This document shows, piece by piece, positions 26,901 through 35,079 of a stretch of DNA of 64,000 nucleotides (its first letter is position 1; every line of letters starts with the position of its first letter). Where the stretch lies: contig NZ_FOAV01000002.1 in NCBI RefSeq assembly GCF_900109745.1, forward strand, positions 124,001-188,000, given 5' to 3'. Both the position numbers and the translations under genes were made by a program. The stretch is from Roseateles sp. YR242 (GTDB lineage Bacteria > Pseudomonadota > Gammaproteobacteria > Burkholderiales > Burkholderiaceae_C). The notes beneath the pieces are model-generated. The model was not told the DNA's origin and did not search any database. It saw only the letters and a program-made list of their open reading frames with translations.

Positions 26901-28934
26901 GCTGGAGCGGTCTCCCCACACCCGTTCACGTTCACGCAGGAAGTCCAGCCCGACCTCGGTCTGGCCCAGCACCCGGCACGCACGCATGTAGGAGCGAGCG
27001 GCGGACTCGTCGGTGGGCATCAGGCAGGCGCTCCAGCGATAGGCCTGCAGGGCGGCTTGCCGGTCGCCATGGTTCCATTCGAAGGTGGCCCACTGCCACC
27101 ACAGGCGGCCCTGGGCGGGTGCACGCCGCAGCGCTCGGCGCAGGCTGTGCCAGGCGCGGGGCATGCGGCGGCTGTCCAGGGACAGCAGGTCCGCCAGGCG
27201 CGAGAGCAGCAAGGGGTCCGGCAACGGGCCCGCCGCCACGCTTTCCAGATAACGCTCGCAGGCCTGCTGGCCCGCCAGTTCCTGCAACGAGCCCGCCTTG
27301 CTGAGCTTGAGGTTCACGTCGTCGGGGAACATGGCCAGCAGGGCATCGGTGGCTTCCTGCAGGGCCGGGTCGTTGCCGTCGTAGCCGGCCAGCTGCCGGT
27401 AGGCGCGCCAGTAGAGGCGGCTGTCCGGGGCCCGCTGGCGCAGCTCGGCCACGGCACGCACCGCCTCATCGCGGTCATGGCGGTCCAGGGCGGCCTGCAT
27501 CCGGTGCAGCACGTCCCAGTCTTCCGCTTCGGGCAGGGTGAGACCTTCGATCCGGTGCAGCTCCTGCGGCGGCAGGATCAGCAAGGCCCGCGGCCCGTGA
27601 ATGGCCTGGCCCTTGAAGAAGGCATCCGCCTCGAACTCCGCATGGTGCGGCATGAAGGGGTCACGAATGAGCAGCGAATTGCGCATCCGGTCGTAGCCGA
27701 CCACGGCCTGCAGGTGGCCACCAGCCGTGAACTGCGTCATCAGCGCAAACGGGATGCCGGCATCCAGCAGCGCGCAGGCCGTGGGCCAGTCCAGCCGGAA
27801 CTCCCGGGCATGGAAACCGCGGCCCTGTGCCCAAAGGCGCTCGTTGACGTCGGTAGTGCCGTCGTAGCAGATGGCCTGGGCGACCTCCAGGTGCTCGGCG
27901 GCCCAACCCCAGTACTGCGACAGCGAGGTCAGCGTGGCGGGTGCGCAGGTGGCCCAGTGCTGGCGCACAAATGGCAGGCGCAGCAGCACACGGTCAGCCC
28001 CTTCAGGCGGATGTTCAAGACGGACCGCCAGATCGGCGTAGAAGCCTTTGCCCGGTACCAGGGCCGCCTGCACGCGCGCTTCTTCCTGGCGGCCCAGCGC
28101 CAGCAGCGCATCCGCACGGCGGGCTGCCAGGCGGCCGGCCGCCAGCTTGTCCAGGCGCGGCATCAGGCTTTCGGCCTGCGCCAACACCGCAAGCACCTGC
28201 TCATGTTGGCCTCGCTCCACATGCAGGTCGGCCAGTTGCACGGCCAGCGGGCCGCATTCACAGCCGGCCAGGGTGGTGGCCAACAGCGCCACCGCCTCGT
28301 CCTGCCGTTGCTGCAGCGTGAGCAGATGGGCCTTGTGCTGGGTGGCTGCGCGGTAGCCCGGGCACAGGGCCAGCGCCTGGTCGCAAGCGGCCAGCGCGTC
28401 CTGGTAGCGGTCCTGCCGCACCAGGACGTAGGAACGTTCGACATGGAGCCAGGGGTCGCCGGGCCGATCCTGCAGGGCCTGGTCGCTCAGACGCATGGCT
28501 TCATTGAAGTCCCGCAGATCGGACAGCCACAAGGCGTGCAGCGACAGCGCATCCGCGCGGGCTTCCTGCTCAGCCGGTGAAGCATCGGCCGGCAGTGCCT
28601 GCGTGGGCAACGGCCAGCGGCGGGCCGCACGCCAGTAGGCAAACGGACCCTGGTGGCTCAGCACCTGCCGCAGCTGCACCACCCGCGCACCGGGGTGATC
28701 CGGAAACCGGCGGCCGATCCGCAGCGCCAGCGCGTCGCCCTGGCGCTCGGCGCCAAGATAGCGCAATGCGCGCACGGCACGCATGCCGGCCGCCACATCG
28801 CCTTGCTGGTAAGCCGTCAGCCATTGATCAAGCTCGCCGTTGAGCTGCAGGTACAGCCCTCGGTCGAGTTGACCGTCAATGCGGGACCAATCGGATCCCT
28901 GGCGCGTGTTGGCGCCACCCTCCCTGTTTTTCAT
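23967..28934 (-). CDS. giant TPR protein with C39-like cysteine protease domain
   Basis: 1655 aa. Tetratricopeptide-type helical repeats occupy residues about 90–310 and most of 490–1600. Between them (about 315–460) lies a papain-fold domain of the C39 bacteriocin-peptidase kind: RLPFVRQHWATCAPATLTSL with Cys330, TAGGHLQAVVGYD with His407 and LIRDPF with Asp425, a complete Cys-His-Asp triad. No transmembrane segment is obvious. Such C39/TPR proteins are usually unassigned. A role in processing a secreted peptide, or as a scaffold, is possible but not shown. It is divergent from the tricorn protease gene; a start at 28958 would add eight residues. Reads as one uninterrupted frame. Confidence 0.85.
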   Translation of the reverse strand: MKNREGGANTRQGSDWSRIDGQLDRGLYLQLNGELDQWLTAYQQGDVAAGMRAVRALRYLGAERQGDALALRIGRRFPDHPGARVVQLRQVLSHQGPFAYWRAARRWPLPTQALPADASPAEQEARADALSLHALWLSDLRDFNEAMRLSDQALQDRPGDPWLHVERSYVLVRQDRYQDALAACDQALALCPGYRAATQHKAHLLTLQQRQDEAVALLATTLAGCECGPLAVQLADLHVERGQHEQVLAVLAQAESLMPRLDKLAAGRLAARRADALLALGRQEEARVQAALVPGKGFYADLAVRLEHPPEGADRVLLRLPFVRQHWATCAPATLTSLSQYWGWAAEHLEVAQAICYDGTTDVNERLWAQGRGFHAREFRLDWPTACALLDAGIPFALMTQFTAGGHLQAVVGYDRMRNSLLIRDPFMPHHAEFEADAFFKGQAIHGPRALLILPPQELHRIEGLTLPEAEDWDVLHRMQAALDRHDRDEAVRAVAELRQRAPDSRLYWRAYRQLAGYDGNDPALQEATDALLAMFPDDVNLKLSKAGSLQELAGQQACERYLESVAAGPLPDPLLLSRLADLLSLDSRRMPRAWHSLRRALRRAPAQGRLWWQWATFEWNHGDRQAALQAYRWSACLMPTDESAARSYMRACRVLGQTEVGLDFLRERERVWGDRSSAPLMTLHEMLDLLERGEEAEAVLQAGLARRPDDAPLRLFAAEERLRRQRLDEAEALLQAATQPTKQASVLRVRALLAQARGQFDEALACAQEAGELEPFVLSHHRLRLTLLSRREGKAAAQAWLRELAARHPAHYGLHRLLYEWMPDQADEVRAVLNQMREHHPHDGWLRREIAVQASRQGRHDEALAEIQAACEAAPERAESHASLGYVLLRRDGYDAAAPAFRQALRLDADHEFAMRQLIGAAPDTARCLAATDAVAAELQRQVVLGDGWLSFQAVAWRGWPAPRLARFLFRALRQRPDGWEVWVALARQWVEMGRGRRAHRLLSEAVSRFPLLPRLRLELAEALRMLGDRAEALQVNAQALAMSPGWNQAVRLQAHLLVEHQRNYAEAERVIQRGLQHSHDDDDLIGLLGWIYDAQMRNDEALAEARRSLLLNPRPDWIWGVARRACERGERLHDFDALVAEVVQSRPGDAWAWAVQAEHGRDDEQALVDAQRAIELDPRLESAWQARFERLSRLGRFAEIESLVAALPWPDAPPVSLRAWHARCAWQRGDRQEAIQRLRGLVAEAPHLEQLWRDLADWQDTENLNEAYLESALAFQRLAPHRALSQAYVGHALVKLKRFEEALPPLRRAVELEPAYNFAVRQLCLAAAQTQSHDDAEWALQQVWPHAQEPAHALMGVAAARRAGNLARALQWLDRLSALADSQDMSYSRDACDEMVSGGWGEELRARQLAAIERGDGPPGLAVHWLAHEYRSRGYWRTLFKVRRLLAQGPKPVLMRALIEWLADQKMPLALQYFVSRHDATLRSDPQLWGVVSYALLSLEKEGAVVHWMRDWRDQPRAPVWALGNLCAALASKGQWQHLADVVRAALPRAPYQEDIRLWQLVTLAEAGDGDRLAHQLARRHEWSPDAWMQPVLTVLETFASLMRERGGAGTVHAFRQSLQVTGHASRVGGRLRRAAQWQHTPWRQQWRWWLPL

Positions 28935-28990
28935 GCAGGAATCGTAAACGAGCGTCAAGGGGATGGGTCATGGGGGACGACCCGGCCGTT

Positions 28991-29040
28991 TGCGCACGAT
29001 TGCGCACGATTGGGCACGACCGGGCACGACCGGACGAATT
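28991..29040. repeat. 10-bp direct repeats between divergent protease genes
   Basis: Five consecutive 10-bp units: TGCGCACGAT twice, TGGGCACGAC, CGGGCACGAC, then the diverged CGGACGAATT. Their core GCACGA recurs exactly once per helical turn. The block lies 57 bp from the start of the TPR/C39 gene and 118 bp from the start of the tricorn gene, so it may be a multi-site operator. Confidence 0.85.
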
Positions 29041-29090
29041 GGGGGGCCGCTGAGCGTCCCGGCGCCACCACGCATCGCCCCCGGGTGTGG

Positions 29091-29106
29091 GGTGTCTAAG
29101 GACACC
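29091..29106. promoter_or_regulatory. inverted repeat in the tricorn gene leader
   Basis: GGTGTC-TAAG-GACACC is a perfect dyad with 6-bp arms, 52 bp before the tricorn start. It could be an operator or a small leader hairpin; there is no T run after it. Confidence 0.35.
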
Positions 29107-29157
29107 TGGGGGGTCTCGCTCCTAGACTCAACGGTTTTAACCCGTCCGGTTCATGTC

Positions 29158-32100
29158 ATGAGATTCAAACTCGCGGGCGCCGCACTGGCGCTGATGATGG
29201 CCTTCCCTGCTGTACAGGCGCAGGGCCCCACACCGGCGCTCGGGCCGGTGACCGAGCCCTTGTGGCTGCGGCAGTCCAGCATTTCGCCGGACGGGAAACA
29301 GATCGCCTTCACCTTCCAGGGCAGCCTGTTCCTGGTGCCCTCCTCGGGCGGAACAGCCCGGCTGCTGGTCTCCAACGGGCGCCACAACGCCGCACCCGTG
29401 TGGTCGCCGGACGGCAAGCTGCTGGCCTATGCGGCCAACGTCTATGGCAATGACGACGTTTTTGTGGTGTCAGCCGAAGGTGGCCCGTCGCGCCGGCTGA
29501 CCTTCAACTCCGCGCCGGAGACCCCGTTCGCCTTCACGGCGGACGGCAAGTCGGTGCTGTTCTCCGCCCAGCGGCAGGATTCACGCACCAACATGGGTTT
29601 CCCCTCCCCGGCCCTGGGGGAGGCCTACCAGGTGGCGATCGACGGCGGTCGCCGCCCGGAGCAGCTGTTCAGCGAGCCCGCGCTGGCGGGACAGTACAAC
29701 AAGGCTGGCACCCAGCTGGTCTATGAAGACTGGAAGGGTTATGAGAATGCCTTCCGCAAGCACCACATCTCCCCCGTGGCGCGGGACATCTGGTTGTGGG
29801 ATGCCAAGACTGGCCAGCACCGCAAGCTGACCAGCAGCGGGGGCGAGAACCGCGATCCGGTCTGGTCGGCCGACGAGAAGTCGGTCTACTACCTGAGCGA
29901 GCAGAGCGGCTCCTTCAATGTCTGGAAGATGCCTCTGGACAATCCGGCGGCCGCCCGCCAGATCACCCGTTTCAGCAAGAACCCGGTGCGGTTCCTCTCC
30001 GTGGCAGCTGACGGCACCTTGTCGTATGGCTATGACGGTGAGCTCTACACCCAGGCCGGGGACGACGCGCAGCCGCGCAAGGTGGGGGTGAGCATCAACG
30101 CTGATGCGCTGGTGCCCAGCGTGGAGAACGTCAAGGTCTCCGACGGCGCGACCGACCTGGCCGTGAGCCCGGACGGCAGCGAAGTGGCGGTGGTGGTGCG
30201 CGGCCAGGTCTTTGTGACGTCGGCTGAATTCGGCAACACCCGCCGCATCACCGATGGCCCTGGTCAGAAGCGCTCGGTGAGCTTCAGCCCGGACGGCCGC
30301 AAGCTGCTGTATGCGTGCGAGCAGGCCGGCCAATGGAGCCTGTGCGAGACCACGCTCGTGGGCGACAAGAAGGCGGTGCCCAGCTTCTTCAACGCCCCGC
30401 GTGTGGAGACCAAGGTGCTGCTGAAGGATGGCCACCAGAACTTCCAGCCGCGCTATTCGCCGGACGGCAAGCAGGTGGCCTATCTGCAAGACCGCGCGGC
30501 GCTGCACGTGCTGGACATCGCCTCTGGGAAAACGCGGGTGGTGATGGCGGCCGAGCAGACCTACTCCTACGAGGACGGCGACCAGTGGTTTGACTGGGCG
30601 CCGGACGGCAAGAGCCTGCTGGTGCAGTTTGTGGACCGCAACCGCTGGGGCCAGGAGGTGGGCGTGGTGCCGGCGGACGGCTCCGGCAAGCTGACCAACC
30701 TGACCCACAGTGGCTATGACGACCTCCATCCGCTGTTTGCCCGCCAGGGCCAGATGATGGTGTGGCTGTCCGACCGCCAGGGCCTGCACGGCAGTGGCGG
30801 CGGTGCGCGCACCGATGCCGACGTGTTTGGCATGTTCCTCACCCGTGCCGCCTTCGACCGCTACAACCTGGACAAGGCTGAGTTCGCGCAGCTGAAGAAG
30901 CGCGAGGAGGAGGAAAAGAAGGAAGCCGAGAAAAAGGAAGAGAAGAAGGCGGAGGACAAGTCCGGCGCCAAGGGTGACGGCAAGGCTGATGGCAAGACGG
31001 CCGAGGACAAGCAAGAACCCGCCAAGCCGGTCGTGATCGAGGCCGAGGGGCTGGACGACCGTGTGGCACGGCTCACCACCGCCTCGGGCGATATTCGCGA
31101 TTTCGCCGTCACGCCGGACGGCGAGCAATTGTTCTACGTGCTCAAGACGGGCGACAGCTACGAGCTGTGGCAAAGCCGCCTGCGCGAAAAGGAAAGCCGC
31201 CGCGTGGGCAGCCTGCCGGGCGGACGCAGCGAATCCGTGGCCCTGTGGCTGGATGCCAAGGGCGCCAACGGCTTCGTGATGGCCGGCGGCCGCGTGCAGA
31301 AGTTCAAGGTGCCCGAGGGCGACGGCAAGGGTGATGTCCGGCCCGAACCGGTGAACTTCACGGCGGAGCTGCGTATTGACCGTGGCGCCGAGCGCGCCCA
31401 GATGTTCGACCACGCCTGGCGCCAGACGAAGGAAAAGCTCTACGTGACCGACATGGGCGGCGTGGACTGGGACTACTACCGCAAGGTCTATGAGCGCCAA
31501 CTGCCCTATGTGGCGGACGGTACCGACTTCGCCGAGCTGCTCAGCGAGATGCTGGGCGAGCTGAACGTCTCCCACACGGGCAGCGGGTATCGCCCGCCGC
31601 CCTCGGGTGACGCGACGGCGTCGCTGGGCCTGTTCTACGACCAGGCCTGGTCAGGCGCAGGCGTAAAGGTGATCGAGGTGATTGAAGGCGGGCCGCTGGA
31701 CACGGCGGACAACAAGCTGAAGGCCGGCATGGTCATCGAGGCCATCGACAGCCAGACCATTGCGGCTGGCGCCGAGTTCGACTCCATGTTGAACCTGAAG
31801 GCAGGCAAGCAGGTCGTGCTGTCGGTGCTGGACCCGGCCTCCGGCAAGCGTTTCGAGCAGGTGCTCAAGGCCATCAGCATCGGCGCGGAGCGCGAACTGC
31901 TCTACAAGCGCTGGGTGCGCCGCGAGCGTGCGCTGGTGGACAAGCTCTCCGGCGGCCGCCTGGGTTATGTGCATGTGCGCGGCATGAATGACGCCAGCTA
32001 CCGCCAGACCTATGCGGATGCGCTGGGCCGTGCCAGCGGCAAGGAGGCCCTGATCGTGGACACCCGCTTCAATGGCGGTGGCAACCTGCACGACGAATTG

Positions 32101-32502
32101 GCCACGCTGCTGTCTGGCAAGAAGTACCTGGAGTTCCTGCCGCGCGGGCAAAGCCTCGGCTGGGAGCCCACGGCCAAGTGGGTCAAGCCTTCAGCGGTGC
32201 TGATCAGCGAGAGCAACTACTCGGACGCCCACCTCTTCCCGTGGACCTATAAGCACCTGGGCATCGGCAAGCTCATCGGCATGCCGGTGGCGGGCACCGG
32301 GACGGCGGTGTGGTGGGAAACGATGCAGGACGGTGCGACCTACTTCGGCATTCCGCAGGTGGGGTTCCGGGCGCAGAACGGCGACTTCATGGAACGCGCG
32401 CTGATCACGCCGGACCTGGTGGTGCCCAACGACAAGGCGAAGCTGGACAAGGGAGAAGACCAGCAGTTGGAGGCCGCAGTCAAGTCGCTGCTGGCCAAGT
32501 AA
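29158..32502 (+). CDS. tricorn-type protease (S41 family)
   Basis: 1114 aa with a signal peptide (LAGAALALMMAFPAVQAQ), so exported. Two beta-propeller domains with SPDGKQIAF-, SPDGKLLAY- and SPDGRKLLY-like TolB/WD repeats occupy about residues 30–570 and 640–740. A highly charged Glu/Lys insert (about 578–625) separates them. The catalytic core has His806 in GELNVSHTG, a PDZ domain (about 825–920), then GRLGYVHVRGMNDASYR, DTRFNGGG and Ser1022 in SESNYSDAHLFPW, the tricorn Ser/His arrangement. It degrades peptides produced by other proteases; archaeal tricorn is cytoplasmic, but this one has a periplasmic signal. A terminator follows. Confidence 0.93.
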   Translation: MRFKLAGAALALMMAFPAVQAQGPTPALGPVTEPLWLRQSSISPDGKQIAFTFQGSLFLVPSSGGTARLLVSNGRHNAAPVWSPDGKLLAYAANVYGNDDVFVVSAEGGPSRRLTFNSAPETPFAFTADGKSVLFSAQRQDSRTNMGFPSPALGEAYQVAIDGGRRPEQLFSEPALAGQYNKAGTQLVYEDWKGYENAFRKHHISPVARDIWLWDAKTGQHRKLTSSGGENRDPVWSADEKSVYYLSEQSGSFNVWKMPLDNPAAARQITRFSKNPVRFLSVAADGTLSYGYDGELYTQAGDDAQPRKVGVSINADALVPSVENVKVSDGATDLAVSPDGSEVAVVVRGQVFVTSAEFGNTRRITDGPGQKRSVSFSPDGRKLLYACEQAGQWSLCETTLVGDKKAVPSFFNAPRVETKVLLKDGHQNFQPRYSPDGKQVAYLQDRAALHVLDIASGKTRVVMAAEQTYSYEDGDQWFDWAPDGKSLLVQFVDRNRWGQEVGVVPADGSGKLTNLTHSGYDDLHPLFARQGQMMVWLSDRQGLHGSGGGARTDADVFGMFLTRAAFDRYNLDKAEFAQLKKREEEEKKEAEKKEEKKAEDKSGAKGDGKADGKTAEDKQEPAKPVVIEAEGLDDRVARLTTASGDIRDFAVTPDGEQLFYVLKTGDSYELWQSRLREKESRRVGSLPGGRSESVALWLDAKGANGFVMAGGRVQKFKVPEGDGKGDVRPEPVNFTAELRIDRGAERAQMFDHAWRQTKEKLYVTDMGGVDWDYYRKVYERQLPYVADGTDFAELLSEMLGELNVSHTGSGYRPPPSGDATASLGLFYDQAWSGAGVKVIEVIEGGPLDTADNKLKAGMVIEAIDSQTIAAGAEFDSMLNLKAGKQVVLSVLDPASGKRFEQVLKAISIGAERELLYKRWVRRERALVDKLSGGRLGYVHVRGMNDASYRQTYADALGRASGKEALIVDTRFNGGGNLHDELATLLSGKKYLEFLPRGQSLGWEPTAKWVKPSAVLISESNYSDAHLFPWTYKHLGIGKLIGMPVAGTGTAVWWETMQDGATYFGIPQVGFRAQNGDFMERALITPDLVVPNDKAKLDKGEDQQLEAAVKSLLAK

Positions 32503-32512
32503 GGCAGGCGCG

Positions 32513-32532
32513 CCGAGCCCTGGCGGGCTCGG
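32513..32532 (+). terminator. hairpin directly after the tricorn stop
   Basis: CCGAGCCC-TGGC-GGGCTCGG is a perfect 8-bp stem eleven bases after the stop, without a T run. It could slow exonucleases or pause RNA polymerase; the true terminator is probably the next hairpin at 32568. Confidence 0.45.
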
Positions 32533-32567
32533 TGGCGAAGGCGGCGAAGGCGCCTAAGTCAGAGAAA

Positions 32568-32594
32568 GGGGTCGGCGAGAGCCGGCCCCGTTTT
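32568..32594 (+). terminator. Rho-independent terminator after the tricorn gene
   Basis: GGGGTCGGC-GAGA-GCCGGCCCC, a 9-bp stem with one T-G pair, a tetraloop, then GTTTT. It lies between the tricorn stop and the stop of the convergent small gene and could serve both strands only weakly, since the T run is on the + side. Confidence 0.8.
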
Positions 32595-32653
32595 CATGGC
32601 GCCGTGAGCGCGCCGTCTGACGCTGTGGCTTGCGCCGTGGGCCAGCCTGGTGC

Positions 32654-32806
32654 TCAGGCCGGCTTGTTCTTCAGCTTGCCCTTGGGAGCGACCGACGTGG
32701 TCGGCGCGACAGGGCGGTCGGAGACCGAAGACGATTCCTTGGAAGAACCGCTGTCCTTCTTCGGCTTCTTGCTGGATTTATCGTTGCGTTGTACGCCTTT
32801 GGGCAT
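32654..32806 (-). CDS. small basic Ser/Lys-rich protein (50 aa)
   Basis: A 50-codon reading frame with ATG at 32806 and a strong ribosome binding site (AAGGA, about 8 nt upstream). The protein begins MPKGVQRNDKSSKKPKKD, continues with a Ser-rich stretch and ends APKGKLKNKPA. About a quarter of the residues are Lys or Arg, there are no cysteines and no hydrophobic segment, so it is probably disordered and may bind nucleic acid or another polyanion. Small proteins with this type of start (MPKGVQRNDKS-) are, to my recollection, common in Burkholderiales genomes without known function. It has its own upstream region, 32807–33120, which otherwise shows no gene. Confidence 0.75.
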   Translation of the reverse strand: MPKGVQRNDKSSKKPKKDSGSSKESSSVSDRPVAPTTSVAPKGKLKNKPA

Positions 32807-33120
32807 GTTGTGGTTTCCTTCTCAAACAGGGGTGATTCGGCGGTTACGGTTCGGCTGACCGCAGCGAATGGTGAGCACTCTACTACCACTGCGGCCGGGG
32901 AAACGGCGGACGGCGGTGACAGCGGCGTGGTGACGACACTGGCGGGCGGGGGTCCATGGCCTGGAAGGGGGTGGTGTGGGCCACCGGGTTGTTGGCGCAA
33001 CACCTATTGAACACGGAACCAGCGCTGTTCGATGCAGTAGAGTTCTGCACCCTGGCGGCCGATGCGCCTTGAGACCAACAACGGCGAGCCGCACGCGGCA
33101 GGCCAACAAGGGAGTTCATT
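32807..33120. other. intergenic region with divergent promoters, no gene seen
   Basis: About 310 bp between the small basic gene (leftward) and the retropepsin/TPR gene (rightward). No reading frame here has a ribosome binding site and a normal codon pattern. It must hold the promoters of both genes; no operator was recognised. The AAGGGAG ribosome binding site of the rightward gene lies at its end. Confidence 0.5.
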
Positions 33121-34917
33121 TTGCGAGGAAAGAGTGAGGCGGGCGCGAAAGTCGTCCCGCAATGGGCATCCGTGGCCGGCGTTTGCGCAGCGCTGACGCT
33201 GATCCCGGCGATGGCCTGGGCCGGCGAATGCAAGATGCAACCGACGGCGATCCCGGTGCGTGTGGTCCATGCAAGGCCCGTCGCGTTGCTGAGAGTCAAT
33301 GGTCAGGACGTGCCGATGATGGTGGGCAGCGGCGTTGAGCACAGCATGCTCTTGCCCGCAGCCGCCAAGGCACTGAATCTGCCGGAAGGGCCGGTTCCTT
33401 TCGGAACTCACCTCAGCAGCGACAAGGGCGCCATCGACGTCCATGCGACAAAGGTCGACCGCTTGACCCTGGGCGACCTCGAACTCAGACAGGTGTCTTT
33501 CCTCGTTGCCGACTTCAACCCGGGCCTTGGCATCCAGGGCATTTTGGGGCGCAACATCCTCGCAGCCGGGGATACCGAATACGACCTGGCTCGCGGTGTG
33601 GTGCGGCTGGTCTTCCCGCAGGGCGATTGCGAGAAGGTCAACCTGGCTTATTGGGCCGGTGATGCACCGGTCATCACCGCACCGATGGCGTCTTCGCTGA
33701 GCGACAGCGACACGTCGATCCGCGTGCCGGTCACCATCAACAACGTCAAGACCGTGGCGTTCCTGAACACCGGTTCGCAGGCCTCGGCGCTGCTCCTGAG
33801 CACGGCCCGCAAGGCTGGTATTCCAGAGGATCGCCTTCAAACGCTGGGGACTGACAAGGAAGCCTCCACCTGGGTGACCGATATCGACAGCTTCCAACTC
33901 GGCGGTGAACGCATCACTGACCAGCGGCTGGCGGTGGACGACCTCGATGCCGGGGGCGACTTCGGCATGTGGCTGGGGATGGATTACCTCATGGCACACC
34001 GCGTCTATGTCTCGTACCTGCAGCGAAAGATCTTCGCGACCTGGAATGGCGGTGCGGTCTTTGCCAAACAGGCCGGCGCTGCCGAGAACCGCTTCGATCC
34101 TCGGTTTGCGACGGCGGCCCCACCGCCGCTGCAGGAGGACGTCGAAGTGCTGGCCCGTCGCGGTGAACTGGCACTTCAGTTTGGCGAATACACCGACGGC
34201 CTCGCGTACATGGACCGTGCCATCGCGCTCAAGCCGGATGTCGCGCGCCAGTTCCTGACGCGCGGGCGCATTCAGCAATCGATGGGGAATCGCTCAGCCG
34301 CGCTCAAGGATGCGAACGAGGCGCTTGGCCTTGACCCCAGGTTGCACGACGCCCGCTTTTTGCGGGCCGGGCTGTACACATGGATGAATGAGCGCGACCT
34401 CGCACTTGCAGATCTGACCCTGCTGGACAGCACCTTGCCGCGCGACGCCGACCACCGTTTCAGGATGGCCATGATGTATGACCGCCTGAACAACGTGACC
34501 GAGGCACTCAAGCAGTGGGACTGGTGGATCAGCAGTCACTCACGTGACGTCAGGCTGGGCAGCGCGTTCAACGCGCGCTGTTTCCTCCGGACCGCCCGCC
34601 ACATTGAACTGAGCCTTGCATTGCAGGACTGCAAGCACGCCGTCGAGAAGGACAGCCAGTCATCCGCCTTCCATGATTCGCTGGGCTGGACCTACCTGCG
34701 CCTGGGCGACCTTCCGCACGCGAAGGCGTCCTTCGATATGGCGATTCAACTGAAGTCCTCGCAGGCCTGGTCGCTGTATGGGCGCAGCCTGGCGTGGCTG
34801 AAGTTGGGCGACGCCGACCGGGCGCGTCAGGATCTGGAGGCAGCGCGCAAAGTCCAGCCGGAGATCGAGAAGGCGATACGGGAGGCCGGGCTGCCGGTTC
34901 ATGACAGCGCGTTATAG
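33121..34917 (+). CDS. exported protein with two degenerate retropepsin-like domains and TPR repeats
   Basis: 598 aa. TTG start at 33121, supported by AAGGGAG 6 nt upstream. Signal peptide VCAALTLIPAMAWAGE. Two tandem retroviral-type aspartic protease folds follow, each with the hydrophobic-hydrophobic-xxG flap partner (GIQGILGRNILAAG and FGMWLGMDYLMAHR). The expected catalytic DTG/DSG is MMVGSG (Gly69 in place of Asp) in the first and FLNTGS (Asn216 in place of Asp) in the second, so both catalytic aspartates are missing. From about residue 340 there are TPR repeats (LALQFGEYTDGLAYMDRAIA, then SLGWTYLRLGDLPHAKASFD). Probably a periplasmic binding or scaffold protein rather than a protease. 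Confidence 0.8.
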   Translation: MRGKSEAGAKVVPQWASVAGVCAALTLIPAMAWAGECKMQPTAIPVRVVHARPVALLRVNGQDVPMMVGSGVEHSMLLPAAAKALNLPEGPVPFGTHLSSDKGAIDVHATKVDRLTLGDLELRQVSFLVADFNPGLGIQGILGRNILAAGDTEYDLARGVVRLVFPQGDCEKVNLAYWAGDAPVITAPMASSLSDSDTSIRVPVTINNVKTVAFLNTGSQASALLLSTARKAGIPEDRLQTLGTDKEASTWVTDIDSFQLGGERITDQRLAVDDLDAGGDFGMWLGMDYLMAHRVYVSYLQRKIFATWNGGAVFAKQAGAAENRFDPRFATAAPPPLQEDVEVLARRGELALQFGEYTDGLAYMDRAIALKPDVARQFLTRGRIQQSMGNRSAALKDANEALGLDPRLHDARFLRAGLYTWMNERDLALADLTLLDSTLPRDADHRFRMAMMYDRLNNVTEALKQWDWWISSHSRDVRLGSAFNARCFLRTARHIELSLALQDCKHAVEKDSQSSAFHDSLGWTYLRLGDLPHAKASFDMAIQLKSSQAWSLYGRSLAWLKLGDADRARQDLEAARKVQPEIEKAIREAGLPVHDSAL

Positions 34918-35079
34918 GCGTCGCCAGATATCGAGTCGCCCACCTCGACGCAGTTTGCAAGGAATTGATATGGATTGGTCGAGCTTGGCGCTGCATGCGC
35001 CTTGCCGGAAGGGTCGCCACTGCATAGCCGGGACAGTCGCGGCATAGAATGATGCAGCCCGGTGCACTGCGCCGGGATC

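Noticed and set aside
25932-28580. 882-codon plus-strand frame inside the giant TPR gene
   Set aside because: Gln/Gly/Arg-rich antisense product; the minus-strand frame has TPR repeats and a protease triad.
29581-31575. 664-codon minus-strand frame over the tricorn gene
   Set aside because: Antisense to conserved propeller and core sequence; no start signal.
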